Below, one piece after another: positions 23,837 to 36,779 of a stretch of DNA of 64,000 nt; position 1 is the stretch's first letter, and the number at the start of each line of letters is the position of its first letter. A model generated the notes under the pieces. It had not been told where the DNA came from, ran no database searches, and saw only the letters and a program-made list of their open reading frames with translations. A program made the translations under genes and the position numbers. The DNA is from Epiperipatus broadwayi (lineage: Eukaryota; Onychophora; Udeonychophora; Euonychophora; Peripatidae): the NCBI GenBank assembly GCA_028023455.1, contig JAQFVV010012395.1, positions 2,294,001 through 2,358,000 of the forward strand. Direction: 5' to 3'.

Positions 23837-25136
23837 ACCAAGTGACTGGCTGATCTCACAGATATTTTAATTTCATGCTTCCTTAAATATTTTTTACTTA
23901 AATATACTTTTTATAAATGTTTCATTTTAAATGGACTGGGAGAGATGATCATTTCCCATCACCCCATGTTCAGTCCATTTCCTTCCACTTTTCCTACCAC
24001 TACCACTCCACCCCATCCCTTTACAAATGGTTACTTAACTGAGGGCTGATGATGATCATGTGCTGTGGCAATCATTATAGATGGCTGCCCAACATATGGC
24101 TGATGATGATCATATACTGGTGCTCATCATTTCAAAATTATCATCTTGATCTCAAACCACACCTGAGAAAGAAAAAAAATATGCATTTTATGCAGAATTA
24201 ATTTTAAAAATTACTGTGAAATATGTGACAAGAGTATTGATGATGATTATAAAATAGTAATTTTCATGTATGTTTGGAGAGGTTCATGTTTAGAGTTAAA
24301 TAGAAAATCGATGATTTTGGGGGTTGGATTTGATGTTTGATTGTTGAAGTTTGTTTAGCTGTATTTTCAGTTTTGATGATGGATGGAGATTTTTGTCATT
24401 GGCTTGAGGATGCAATGTTTTCATGCAGCTCTGAGGGTATTTTATTTCCACTATTTGCTCCAACCTATTTTTTGTATTTCATATTGTTTGTCATAGAGCA
24501 GTTAACATAGTCCTGCCATGATTTCAGCCTCTAAGTCTCCAAAGAAACGGAGCAAGGCATAGTTTGTATTTCCCACTCAATAAGACTCAAAAGAAGCAGG
24601 AAATAGTTTTGTATTTTCCAGACCCTCCATGAAAGAGGGCTTTGCAATGATTTTGCATTATCTTTATCATGGGTTGTAGTAGCTTATAGTCTCTCATTTG
24701 ATGTAGCACTCTTGGTGTTCATGGTGCATTGTGTACTTATAGTCCAATGGTTGAATTCTTTATGTATCTCAAAATTGCAGATCACTATTCATTCTGTTAA
24801 CTGTCAGATGTCTGTCAGATCTCTAAAAATATTGATGAGTACATAGTTTAGATATGAACTTTGTTTTCATTATATATGTAAATTATGTAAATATTGTTAA
24901 AAAGATGTTTTATAGTCTCTCATTTGAGGTAGCACTTTTGGTGTTCATGGTGCATTGTGTACTTATAGTCGAATGGTTGAATTCTTTATGTATCTCAAAA
25001 TTGCAGATCACTATTCATTCTGTTAACTGTCAGATGTCTGTCAGATCTCTAAAAATATTGATGAGTACATAGTTTAGATATGAACTTTGTTTTCATTATA
25101 TATGTAAATTATGTAAATATTGTTAAAAAGATGTTT
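23837..25136 (+). mobile_element. Gypsy-type LTR fragment, primer site and leader relic
   Basis: After an (AT)n tract, TGTAACC opens about 190 bp that match the end of the LTR-like copy at 30965-31153 ('AAGTGACTGGCTGATCTC', 'CATTTTAAATGGA'). It ends TTTACA at 24025, followed at 24028 by a degenerate primer-binding site 'TGGTTACTTAACTGAGGG'. The next kilobase parallels the leader of the intact gypsy element (50880-52080): 'GTTTTGATGATG', 'GCCTATAAGTCTCCAA' type and 'GATGCATTGTGT' type landmarks in the same order. No gag is present, so only LTR end and leader survive. Confidence 0.7.
24685..25136 (+). repeat. Two tandem 226-bp units within the leader relic
   Basis: 'TATAGTCTCTCATTTGA' starts units at 24685 and 24911. 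The two units differ at only a few positions, so the duplication is much younger than the relic containing it. Confidence 0.9.
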
Positions 25137-25217
25137 CATTTCTATTTTCCTTTTCCCTGAGACTGGAGCAATGTAACCAGTTGGATTACATAGCACACAC
25201 TAATATACTGTGTATGC

Positions 25218-25220
25218 ATA

Positions 25221-25260
<40 letters not shown>

Positions 25261-25310
25261 TATCCTTTCAACTTATATATATATATATATATATATATAA
25301 AGTTGAAAGG
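25218..25310. repeat. Two adjacent palindromes centred on (AT)n
   Basis: 'CATAAACATATAT' and 'ATATATGTTTAT' flank the first AT tract (25218-25263). 'CCTTTCAACTT' (25264-25274) and 'AAGTTGAAAGG' (25299-25310) flank the second. The arms are unique sequence, so each AT tract is the centre of a hairpin. Confidence 0.85.
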
Positions 25311-25431
25311 AAAACTAGAAATAAACACAGACAAAAATTATAGTAGATATTTTCTACATTCATTGAAATAATAAAATAAATAATAACTCTAATTTAAAAT
25401 ATTGTTTTATAAATTAAACTTTTAAAAAGTC

Positions 25432-25462
<31 letters not shown>

Positions 25463-25465
<3 letters not shown>

Positions 25466-28400
25466 AACAGGATGGGGGATAGGAAGTGGGTAGGAACAAG
25501 CAATTGAACTGGGGTGATGGAAAAACATCATCATCACTCCCAATTCATCAATATTTACATTAAAATGATTTAATATAAATAGTTTACAAAGTGTTTATAA
25601 GTAATGAGATATTTAATCATAAAATGAGATTAGAGAATCTCTGAGAACATTGAGAGATCAGAAGCTAACTCAGAAGAGCAACTAAAGCATAATTATTATC
25701 AAACAGCATTATAAAGTAAATATCAGTATAAGTAAACACTTGAGAGAAATAACCATCCATCACCACCACTGATGGGAATAAACAAATTAGTACAATAAAA
25801 TATATAAATCAACAGTCAACCTTGTGACTGGATTGAAAATGGGTCTTCTGTAGACCAGGCTAACTATTGAGCCTTTGCCAGCTTGGGCAATTATATAAAC
25901 ATAACTTGGATGCACCAGTTTAGTGCCCATCCATTAAAATACACAATAATCAGAAATAGAACAATAATGCTGGGACATTTAAAGCATGCTGATCATCATC
26001 AATGCTCTGGCCACTAAAGTACTATTAATGTACTGGCCAACTATAAACTTAACTTTTAATAAGACTAAAGTAAAATAAAAGATAGTGCATGGGCTTTAAA
26101 GAGTATCCTCTTTTGCACCAACCAGAATGATGATGATCATCTCTGGATGCCCAAAGCAAGCACTAAACACATCCCCATTTATCCGTGTCCGAAATCTAGC
26201 TCAGAGAACATGGGCTCTATTACTGTATGTGAACAAGAGATGATGGAATACAATTTTAACAATTAAATAAGTTTATTAATAACAATAAAAAAATAAATGA
26301 TTAAGGTCTTATAAGGGTTCTGATTTTGAATGGTATACATTGAGTTACATGATTAATAAATTAGGTTTATTTAAAACCCATTCAGCACACAGGCATGTGG
26401 CTTGATACAAAATAAACATGTTTGAATTAACATTTAATTTAGAAAAATGATCAAAAAATTTATACATAAGTGTCTATCTGACACGCATTGTTATTTACAA
26501 TACAATTGACATAAAATAATTATAAAAAAAAAAGATTAAATTTTACATATGTGTTACAATTGATAAGCATTGGTATCTGCAATACAATTGACAGATATAC
26601 GCATACATACATGCGTGTGATTTCTGAACATATTTAATTTTTACATAAAATAATACATGATTAAGCTTTTAAATTATGTTTTAAGTAATACAAATACTTA
26701 TGCTAGGTTTACTACAACACGTATATAGAATTGCACAGATTATTAACAAATTTAATTTTGTCACACAATACTTTTATAATTAATAATTTCATAAAATTTA
26801 CACACTTGTTATGACAATAAAAGTTATTTTCACAATTACTTGTTGAAAATGTATAAATTGCTTTTCTTATTTTATAGTAAGTTCCACTATTTATTGATTA
26901 GTTTCTATCAACTTTTTTCTTTCTTTTAATACATGAAGTTATTTGCTTGTTTGCTTTACTTTAAAAATGTCTCTTTTTTTTTTTAATAAATGAAAGATAA
27001 TATCCTTTTATAGCATCCAAAAAAATATATAAATTTTGAAATGTCTTTTTGCTTGATTAGTTAATGCTGATTAAGTAAGCAAGGTGAGATAGTAAAAATG
27101 AATACGTGAACTGCAGCTCTCCACGCCATGATAAGCAGAGAGCCAAGCTGGACTATCAGTACACAAAGCTCCATGACGTCGTGAGAAAATACCTCATTTT
27201 TAAGCACTGCCCTTCTAAGTACCTAAACAGATCATCCTCAAAGAGTAGTATCCAGAAAAAAAATAAAAGGCATTGCGCCAACCCTGCTCATCTCTGTGAG
27301 ACTTAGGGGTATAAATGTGGTCTATTCATGAGACCAAAGCCTATTCATGAGGCCTATATATATTCACCACTGGACTACCCTGGGAGCTCAATATCTAGGT
27401 CTAGACACTTCGGAGCATCATGAATATTCTGCATCCAAACAGTCCTGTCTAACTATATACTCACCATAAGCATAAAAAGTACAAATTCATGCATCATTTT
27501 CAAAATGTAATTTTACATATGTGTGTGCGTGTGTGCACACGCTGACGTTTACATCATATTTTAACTTAACAGCAATAATATTATATTTTCATTATTAAAT
27601 TCTTTGGAAAATATGCACAAATTTCATACATATACGTGTGTGTATAAACGAAATATAGATATAATTTAAAATTAGTCTCAATTTATAAATTCTCTCTTTT
27701 ATTTTTCTTAAAAAAAAGTATAGTCAATTTTTGACAGGTATTTGTTGATTAATTATCAACGTTTTTTAAATTAAATTATTGAATCATTGATTCTTTACTT
27801 TTTTTTATAAATAATTTTTTTCAAAATAATGTCCAGAGAATTATTGTTCAAAAACGTCTATTTTGCCTTTAAAACGAGATGGTCAATGAATTATTCTTGA
27901 CTCAATTATAATTCCAGAAAAATTACTTTATATTCTTTTAAATATATAGATTTTTAACTGACTTAAAAATAATATTGTTCTATATATGTTTATTTTTATA
28001 TGACTTATTTTAAAACAACTCACCAGCTATATATATGTTTATCCATGATTTTCTGCATATATCTGACGCAGCATATGCGTAATTAACTTTTCAGCAAGTT
28101 AGATTTTTTTCTTGGTGAGTTTGGTTTTAGTGATTGTCATTATCAGGTAAAAGTATAATCCATGTATAATGTTGGTCCATAGTTGGCCTCCCGTCTGTGT
28201 AGAACTGTTCCAGGCAAGCAGCTGTCCTTTCCCATTTAAGGCTATGAATTACAGCACAAAGAAGTGGGTCATTTTCTTGATGTGAAATTCAAACTCCTAC
28301 CAGGAAAACAGTAGTGGTTCCTGAATTTACTGTTCTGCCTTCAGCCACATAACTTCATAGTAGCTATTTTGCCAACTCTCCGGTCAGCTAAAACCAACTG

Positions 28401-28690
28401 CTGCAAACTTCATCAAGTTGCAACAAAATATTGTAACCAACTCTGCAGCTGACCTGTTCTCTTCAAAAATCACTAACCAGAATAACTGATATTTTTTTAA
28501 TCAGTCTTTTAAAAACTCATCAGAGGTGTTAACAACATTTTGATTAAAAGCAGAGCTTTTATTTTTAGCTCTCTAATCCCTTTAAAACATATACATGTTT
28601 TTATTTAGACAATAAAAATTTACAAATTAATTAAAGATTTCAAAAATAGACATTTTTTTCACAATTATCAAAAAAACAAGCTTATATTTA
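25463..28690 (-). mobile_element. LTR-like copy, inverted arm of a large palindrome
   Basis: Starts TGTAACAGGATGGGG directly after (AT)n. Read on the minus strand it parallels 28935-31153 through many landmarks: 'GAGCCTTTGCCAGCTTGG' at 25870, 'GAACATGGGCTCTATTA' at 26206, 'ATAATCCATGTATAATGTTG' at 28156, and 'GCAACAAAATATTGTAACCA' at 28421. It has about 1 kb (roughly 26350-27470) that the other arm lacks. No protein frame of note; the ORF at 27106-27306 is unrecognised. Interpreted as a solo LTR or an element 3' end of the family whose relic lies at 23837. Confidence 0.65.
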
Positions 28691-28729
28691 AATTTCAAAA
28701 TCAGAATTATAAATAATGTTTTTTATCAG

Positions 28730-28890
28730 ACCTTTTAAAAGTTTAATTTATAAAACAATTTTTATTTTAAATCAGAGTTATTATTTAACCCTTTACATAT
28801 TATGATTTTGTTTTAGAAAATATAGAAAAATATTTACAAAAATTTATTCTGTGTTTATTTCTACTTTTCCTTTATTTTCCATATATATAC
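28730..28890. repeat. Inverted copy of the sequence at 25300-25440
   Basis: The centre of the palindrome holds 'AAAGTTTAATTTATAAAACA' and 'CTGTGTTTATTTCTA', the reverse complement of sequence at 25300-25440. The inverted LTR-like copy 25463-28690 is thus itself bracketed by inverted copies of a shorter repeat. Confidence 0.7.
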
Positions 28891-28934
28891 GCACACACAC
28901 TATATTATTATGGGTGTACCATGTAACCCAAACG

Positions 28935-30157
28935 GTTACAATATATATATATATAGTATAATTATTATTATTCTGATTGTAAAATGTAAAAACACAATAC
29001 TTGTTTTTGAAAATTTTTAATTAATTAAAACATGTATGTTCTCAAAAGGATTAGAACGCTAAAAATAAAAACTCTGTTTTCAATCAAGGTATTATTATCA
29101 CCTTAGATGATTCTATAAAAGGGATGATAACAGAATTAGCTCCAGTCTGGATAATAATTTTTGTAAGAATAGTCAGCTGAAAAATTGGTTACAATATTTT
29201 GTTGCAACTTGATGAAGTGCAGCAGTTGGTTTTCTCTGACCATAGAATTTGCAGAACAGCTACCATAAACTGATGTAGTTGAAGGCAAGATAGTAGACTG
29301 TTTTTCTTAGCAGGAGTTTGAATTCACATGGAAAAAATGACCCACTTCTTTGTGCTGAAATTCATAGCCTTAAACGTGGAGAGGACAGTTGGTTGCCTGA
29401 AATCTATTAAACCAAGATAGCCACTTGTCTGGAACAGTTCTACACAGATGGGAGACCAACTACGGACCAACATTATACATGGATTATACTTTTACCTATG
29501 GATGACAACAAGCCTGAAATTATATTTTTCTAATGGATCTAAAACCAAGCTCCAAGAGAAAGCTTGAAGAAATTGGTGCACTGATGCTGCTGTTCATCTA
29601 TACATGGAGAGAACCACAGATAAGCACATCGCATGTATATATAGTGAGTTGTATTTTTTAAATATTTCTTATAAAAGAAATTTTAACTTGGTAACTTAAA
29701 GTAAAATTTGCTCGAGTCAAATGTCTAAAAGAGAGATGATTTGTTATATATATTTTGCAAAGAAATAATTTTCATATTTATTAAAAGAAGAATATATAAT
29801 TTAAATGCAAGCATAATTTTGTTTGAATTAAAATCAAAAAAGCAAATCTTTTAAATTGGTCCAAAAATGCTGATAATTAATCAACAAGTACTTGTCAAAA
29901 ATTGACTATATATATATATTTTAAAAAAAGAAAACTTATAAACTGAAACTAATTTTAAATTATATTTATAATTTGTTTATACAAACGTATAGGTAGGAAA
30001 TTTATGTATTTTCCAAAGAAATTAATTATGAAATTATGAAAACATAAAACCAATGCTTGTCAAGTATAACACATATAAAATGTAATCATTTTTATATAAT
30101 TATTTTATGTTAATTGAAATGTATTCCTGGTATATTATAAAACACACATCTGTGTAT

Positions 30158-30196
<39 letters not shown>

Positions 30197-31153
30197 TTTA
30201 TAGAAACTAATTGAGAAATATTGTAAAACAATGTAATAACTTTAGTTGTGTATATAATTTTGTATACTTTTCAAAATCAGAGCCTTATCCTATAAGACTT
30301 TAAATATCATTTATTTTTTTGTTATTAATAAATTTGTATTTAATTGTTAAAAATTGTTTCCATCATCTCTTGGTCACATACAACAATAGAGCTTGTGTTC
30401 TCTGAGCTAGATTCGAGCACAGGATGAATATATGATTGGGGATATGTATTTAGTGCATTGGGGCATCCAGAGATGATCAATCATCATCCTGGTTGGCCCC
30501 AAAGAGGATACTCTTTAAAGCCCATGCACTATCTTTTATATTAGTTTAGCCTTAATATGAGTTGTTTATAGTTGACCAGTACAAGTGGCCAGAGCATTGA
30601 TGATGATCAGCATGTTTTAAATGTCGCAGCATTATTGTTTTAATCTCTGATTATTGTGTATTTTAATGGATGGGTACTAAGCTGGTGCATCCAAGCTATG
30701 TTTAAATAATTGCCCAAGCTGGCAAAGGCTCAATAGTTAGCCTGGTCTAAAGAAGACCCATTTTCGATCCAGTCACCAGATTGACTGTTGATTTATTGTA
30801 CTGATTTATTTTATTCCCATCAATGATGATGATAGATGTTTATTTATACTGATTTATTTTATTCCCATCAATGATGATGATGGATGGTTATTTATTTTGA
30901 GTATTACTTATAATTATTTTTTAATGCTGGTGGATAATTATGCTTGTAGTTGCTCTTCTGAAAAGTGACTGGCTGATCTCTCAATGCTATCAGATATCTC
31001 TTGATCTCATGCTCCCCTTAAATATTGTAAACATTGTATACTTAAATATACTTTTTGTAAATATTTCATTTTAAATGGATTGGGAATGATGATGATAGTG
31101 CCATCACTCAGTTTCAAATCTTTCCTTACACTTCTTACCCCCATTCCATTACA
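28935..31153 (+). mobile_element. LTR-like copy, direct arm of the palindrome
   Basis: Follows a 'GGTTACA(AT)n' boundary and ends 'CCCCATTCCATTACA' at 31153 before another short (AT)n. Landmarks mirror the inverted arm in reverse order, and the last 190 bp match the LTR fragment at 23837-24025, whose downstream primer-site-like sequence supports calling this an LTR end. Two near-identical 55-bp segments around 'TTATTCCCATCAATGATGAT' (about 30785-30890) are a small tandem duplication within it. No coding capacity seen. Confidence 0.65.
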
Positions 31154-31158
31154 ATATA

Positions 31159-32214
31159 TATATTGTACCAACATTGTGTTGGCATATAATAATTTTGTTT
31201 AAAAAAAATTATTAAAATAAAAAAAAATCTTTCATAAAAGAAAAACATAAAATTAAAAGTATAAGAGTTTTTGAAATAAAGTTACAATCAATTAATGAGT
31301 CAGAAGGGGGGGGGGGTTCACTTCAGAAGCATCAAACTAAAAGTTTATAAAAGAAATAAAGAATTTATTATTATTATTGATTGACATATAAGTTAAAAGT
31401 TTAAAGATATAAATCTCTTTTTATTTAAGTCATCTTAAAATTAAATAGTGAATGGATCTTAAATTATATATGTGCGTGCGACTGTAAATGAAATAAATGT
31501 ATGCGGATTAAATATTAAAAATAAATGAAAGTTAAAAAATTAAAACAACACTTTTGCATGGCTACTAATTAAATGATCTCCAAAAACACATAATTAAAAG
31601 ATTATCAAAGGAATTTCGACAACAGATATAGCTGGAGGATATCAAAATGACAACATGTCGTATGTATAAATAGCCAATTTTTTATCAGACAGTTGAGTCG
31701 AGTTGAGTTCAGTTGCATTTGAGATAACACTTCAGTACAATCTATCAGTGAGTTATATCAGTCAGCTTATTGTATATCCAGAATCAAGAATGCAGCATTA
31801 AAACCTCGGAAAACATATGACTTTCTCCAGCCTGAAGTCCAATGCAAACAGCCAATCTACCTGATAAAAGTGATGCCTGCATAACAACCTGAAGCCGCTC
31901 AATATTTATTGTCTTAAAGAAAATACCTCAGAATAATCAGCATCAAATCTCCACAAAAAAACTTCAAATCTAACCGGTTAGAAATACTTCATTAGAAGCA
32001 GCAAACAGCGAGAAATACCCATGTTCAAAGTCCTAGTAATATTTTCTTATATTCATTTCTAAAGTAGCCATAGCATTCATAAAACTCCAAGAGTCAAGTT
32101 TAAGAACTCTATAGCATACATAGATGAACTATTAATATGTGTGTTTAAAATGTTGCGTGTGTTCATGCGTTAGTATTATAACGGTCCGAAAAGAAAAGGA
32201 GTCTTATCATATCT
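31159..32214. other. Sequence after an (AT)n boundary, promoter-like in the middle
   Basis: Begins TGTACCAACATTGTGTTGG immediately after (AT)n. No open frame of note. The stretch 31640-31800 has a TATA box followed by 'GAGTTCAGTTGCA', as in an LTR or other retroelement promoter, but no matching second LTR is present. Confidence 0.35.
31665..31673 (+). promoter_or_regulatory. Possible TATA box (TATAAATAG)
   Basis: TATAAATAG is followed 25-45 bases downstream by initiator-like TCAGTT sequences. In an AT-rich background such a match has limited weight. It is listed because it sits in the GC-richer middle of a sequence that starts like an LTR. Confidence 0.3.
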
Positions 32215-33420
32215 GCACTACAGGGCGCCACTAGGTTATTAGAACCTACAAAATTTATATAGTAGGCAGATACATAAGTTAAGATTCACATTTTACATGT
32301 TTTATTCAGACCGTCAGCACATATATTATCAAAATATATTAATATTTAAAAAAAAGAATAAAATAAGCCACTGCCAGTAATTAACACACAAACATTTATT
32401 TACGCACATATAATAGACAGGGTATGAGCACAGACTTTCACATGACCCACCACTCTCCACACCATCTCATAATACTGATACACCTGAACACACATATGTC
32501 GAAAAGATAAATAATCACCAATATACGTATTTCATGCTAAACCAGCAATCATCAGTTGGTCCAGATTACCATCTCTACACATATATGCTACAAGTGTTCA
32601 GATATATATTAAGATAGCAAATCCTCCTACTTTAATGGATAGGCTTCAATGTACTCCACACTCCAACTCTTCAACTGTCCATCCAATTGAAAATCTGAGA
32701 CAGTGTGGAGAGTGGTGTGTCATGTGAAAGTCTGTGCTTATACCCTGTCTATTACATATATAGACACAGGTATATATAAGCCTGTGTATTTCAACTATTA
32801 CGCACATATAAATAAAATTGAGGAATAAAATTTATTATTTTAGATTTGTTATTAATTTTTTTTTAAATTTAAATTTTAGTTTGAACAATCCGCACAGATT
32901 TGTTTAATAATATTTTTAAGAGTGTTGAGTATGAATAAACTACATAGATTGCATTTGAAAAGAAAATGAATACCTTAGGCCAAAAGTTTGCAGTTAAACT
33001 AATGTCAATCTATCTGATACATCGATATATAAAATGCAGCATGATACGACAGCACCAATACCATACTGTCAGGAATGTATATCTGAACAGCATGGTTATA
33101 GAAGACATTGACTTTCATCCAGACAGGAATACTACATCTGTCTGACAAGAAGAGCAATAAAAAAAACTCCATAAAAAGGGACTGCGTTTTCCATCTTACT
33201 ATCCCATTCCATAAGCAAAAAGGGGGAGTGTGGCGTATAATGTGATCCTGCATGTAGTGAATCTCATACTACATCTACTAATTACACCAATATATCCAAT
33301 CCATTGATCCAATTTAACTACGAAACAAATAACCTAAGATTACCCTCCCTTAAACTAACATAACTTTGCGAATCTATGCAGCCATTCATGCCCGACTTAA
33401 ATTTAACATTTAAATAAGTT
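32215..33420. repeat. Unclassified interspersed repeat, copy 2 (interrupted by a MITE)
   Basis: Homologous to 14070-14960 in the same orientation, with the same order of landmarks. The MITE region at about 32401-32810 interrupts it: a 13-bp direct repeat 'TTACGCACATATA' lies at about 32400 and again at about 32797. The ORF at 33005-33253 (-) lies inside and looks accidental. Confidence 0.65.
32413..32752. mobile_element. 340-bp MITE with 57-bp terminal inverted repeats
   Basis: The left end 'ATAGACAGGGTATGAGCAC' (32413 on) and the right end, inverted, 'ATAGACAGGGTATAAGCAC' (32752 back) pair over about 57 bp with few mismatches. A TA dinucleotide flanks both ends (32411-32412, 32753-32754), pointing to a Tc1/mariner-type origin. 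No coding capacity. It inserted into the repeat shared with 14 kb. Confidence 0.85.
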
Positions 33421-35207
33421 CGCACAGATGAATTTTATAAAATTTTGTTTTATAATGTTGAGTATAGATCGGCTACATAGATTACATGGTTAAAAACATT
33501 TCAAAATAAACATAAAAGGTCAAAATATAAAGTCATTGATGGAATTGCAGAGGAAAATTAACAAGAAACCCAATGGCATTCATCATAAGATGCCGCATTG
33601 ACACCAATAACTTAAAAGACATCCGAATAAATACATTTTAGATACTCAACGTAAGGTATCGTTATTTACCGAATGTCTATATATTTTAATCAAATATGAA
33701 AATAAAAACATAATTAAGCATTAACGAATCTATGCAAGCATCTATACCCAACTTAAATTTAATACATTTAAATGATTTATACAATAAATATTTAAAAAAA
33801 AATGAAAATGATTTTTAGCAAACTTAAATGTATAAAAATTAAACATTAATAATTAATTTGAAAACTTAAAAGTCAGATGAAAGTTCATTTTAAAATTGAG
33901 GTTAGCTGAATATTAAAAGCTTATCAAATCTTTAAAGTTCTTAATTACTTTTAGTAAAAATTTTCCGTTTATATCTTACAGTAGAAGAGCTCCCGGTTTC
34001 TGGTGTCAGTTCCCATGAAGTCTTTATTTGAAGACCGGTCTATATGAAGGTGGCCTTAGCTGGAACAATTCTGGTATTACAGTCATTTCATTTGAAATTA
34101 GTGAGAGTGACAAGTGCATCTTATCGCCCTTCTCACAAAATCAAGCTGGAACTGTTCTTAATTTCAATATTTTTCCTTTTATACCAATCATCCGGATTCA
34201 CTGAACAATGGCTTCCTGTTCCAAATTTTCATTATGGTCCGAGCCTTCATTGCTGCTTCTATTGGATATCTAATTTGTTTTGTTCTCTTATCTATATCTT
34301 TCATCTGACTTTTTTATATAAGAGCCCCAAGGGCTAGTTTGCTTTTCATTTAATTTATAAAACAATCATTTCCATTTACAAAAATATTTTATCATTACTT
34401 CTTGTACTTCTTTTATAAAAAAGTACGTTCAAATTTTTTTTTTTTAAAAAAAAAAAGAAAATAATACTTTTAGTTTTCATTTGATCTGTGCGATATATTA
34501 TATATGTTAAACAACTTTTAATTTTTTTTAGCTTTTAGTTTTTATTCACGAATTTAAAAAAAAAAAAATTATTCTAATTTTAAATTAATGTAACAGCATA
34601 TACCATTACAGTATATTGATGTCATTGTATTTTAAATTTCAAATATTATTTAATGCTTTCTCCTAAGATATTATAGTGTGTAAATTATAAATGTGCGTGT
34701 GTTATATTAGTTAAATAAGATATTTAAAATTAGGTTAATAAATGTTAATTAAAATAAATTGTCTTTTAAACTAAAACTTTATTTTGTCGGTCAATTCTTT
34801 TCACCCTAATTAAAACTATAATTTGTTATTGATTACAAATAGCTGAGATGGGATTTTTCAAGTGCTGGATTATGGGCCTACTGTCCGAACATGTTAGTCT
34901 TAGACTAGCTGGTACCTGGGGTTTCCTCCAAAACAAATAAAGTAGATAGTAGGGGTTTAAATCTAGCAGCCAAGGTAGGCCACGATCTGGAAATGTGATC
35001 ATGTTACATGTTGCATAGCTTGATCTGATTGTGGGTATTATTGACAGCTCTGCTATCAATAGTATTCTCCACTTTGCTCGAATGTACCAGTTCGTTCACG
35101 TAATATTTATAATGAAATAAGATTATAAATGTATTATAAAATAAGGTTTAAACCCAGATAAACCATGCTTGCAGGGTAAGTGTGATCATCAACAGATCGA
35201 ACCCAGT

Positions 35208-35245
<38 letters not shown>

Positions 35246-35329
35246 ATTACAATACATATGCAAATTTATTATGGTAAACCAACCAATTTCCTTTGATTTT
35301 CTTTTTGCCTAGGGCCCTCCAGAATGAAA
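33421..35329. other. No recognisable gene
   Basis: Mostly AT-rich. 33710-33790 repeats the tail of the 14-kb repeat. 33980-34330 and 34840-35200 are GC-richer with frames that match nothing I know (34044-34337 +, 34826-35059 -). The second ends 'GAACCCAGTACA' followed by (AT)n (35209-35240) and 'CCCATTACAATAC', again an element-end-like boundary. Confidence 0.4.
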
Positions 35330-36655
35330 TAAAAGATCCAGAAAAAAACTGAAAGATGTTGCTGAATGCATAACAAATTTTCTCTCCAAAACCTAACTCT
35401 TGTTATATGCAAAAGTATGCCTTTTCAATCAGCTTGTATCTATAAAAATAACTATTACTCACCAATCATAAACTTCACTAAATCTTTCACTTCGTCCATT
35501 AAGCTATTATGGTGCAGAAAAGTACACTTCACTCAATTCAAAATTTTATAAACAAAAAAGTATTAATCTCCAGGCTGCACTGATAAGAAGTTTTCCAGCT
35601 CTGGAATGCATCCTTCAAATAACACCAACAGACTGACCACCACCTTCACACAGATATTTGTCTTTGCTCGTAAACTAACTCCAAAGTATTTATGATCAAA
35701 TGCCTTTTTTGGGTGTTAGCAGATACACCTATTGGAGAATTTATAATATGCTGTACCCAGATCTAACTACTGATCCTCAGTCACCAATGCTAAATATGAA
35801 CAACAGTAAGTTGATACAATGATCCAAAAAATGGTCTCATTGGAACCCAAATTTTTTGATTTTCTCTTAAGGCTAAACCTTCATTCTCTACCTATCTCCT
35901 ATTTCATTAAATACCACAGGTTTTACATCAAAATTGATGCTTCTTGTTCCTTGTGCCACAGGGAAAAAAAATGCAGCTGTATCTATTCCAACACCTGCAC
36001 AGCTCTGACAAATAGACCTGAAAAATTATGATTAACATATATAAACAAAATAACATTACACTTGATAACCTCAGTAAAGGCTCAATACTGGCAGCCCATA
36101 GCAACTTTTTGTTTATATACTTTGGGTGCACCAGATGTACTTTCTGCCTTGAAAACAACACCAGAAGGCACCCAACCACTTTCACTAATAAACTCAAACA
36201 ACTGAAGGTCAGAGATGACAAAATTGCACACCCAGATATTTTTGCTGCTACATGTAACAATTAAAAATCTGAGCCAGACTATAACCTCAAAGAACCAATT
36301 GACTTTTGCTGTAACAAGAACAATTTTTTTGGCACAGATCTCATTTTCAATAAACTTTCAAACATCACATCTATGTATTGAATAGTCTAAAAATATAATT
36401 AATCCAATCAAAAGTATTTTAAACTGATGAACTAAACCCTCAGACAATGAAAATAAAACAATAGGAAAGTACAGAGTTTACAAGTTTACATTTATCAGAC
36501 ACCTGCCTAACAATTCATTTGAACTGTACCAATATTATTTATCTGTTTTGTTTTGAAGCTATGTAGTTTTCAACCATGTATTTTTAACAATGTAACTCTT
36601 ATGAATAATAAAGTTTGATTTGAAAATAAGAATAATAATGATGATGATGATAATA
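35330..36655 (+). pseudogene. LINE ORF2 C-terminus and 3' end, decayed
   Basis: Plus-strand frames with many breaks. At 35870-36030 'IDASCSLCHREKKC' resembles the zinc-finger-like region near the end of L1/Tx1-type ORF2. At 36028-36260 'IYFGCTRCTFCLENN' and 'KVRDDKIAHPDIFAATCN' match the C-terminal pattern of the fragments at 8838 and 11086. The copy ends near 36600 with 'AATAAAGTTTGATTTGAAAA' and a mixed AAT/GAT tail. This is the best example here of how the LINE family ends: coding tail, short 3' UTR, AATAAAGTTT, microsatellite. Confidence 0.65.
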
Positions 36656-36779
36656 ATAATATTTCAGTAGCAACAGTCCATTTGTTCATAACACAATTAA
36701 AAAGCTATACTTTTCTATGCTCCAAAAGTATTCAAAACCTAAGTCTGAAACATTGCGATATATCTTTTCCAATTTTCAG

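Noticed and set aside
24044-24100. GCTGATGATGATCATG motifs as hammerhead cores
   Set aside because: No GAAA element or stem I follows; they are repeats of TGATGATGATC.
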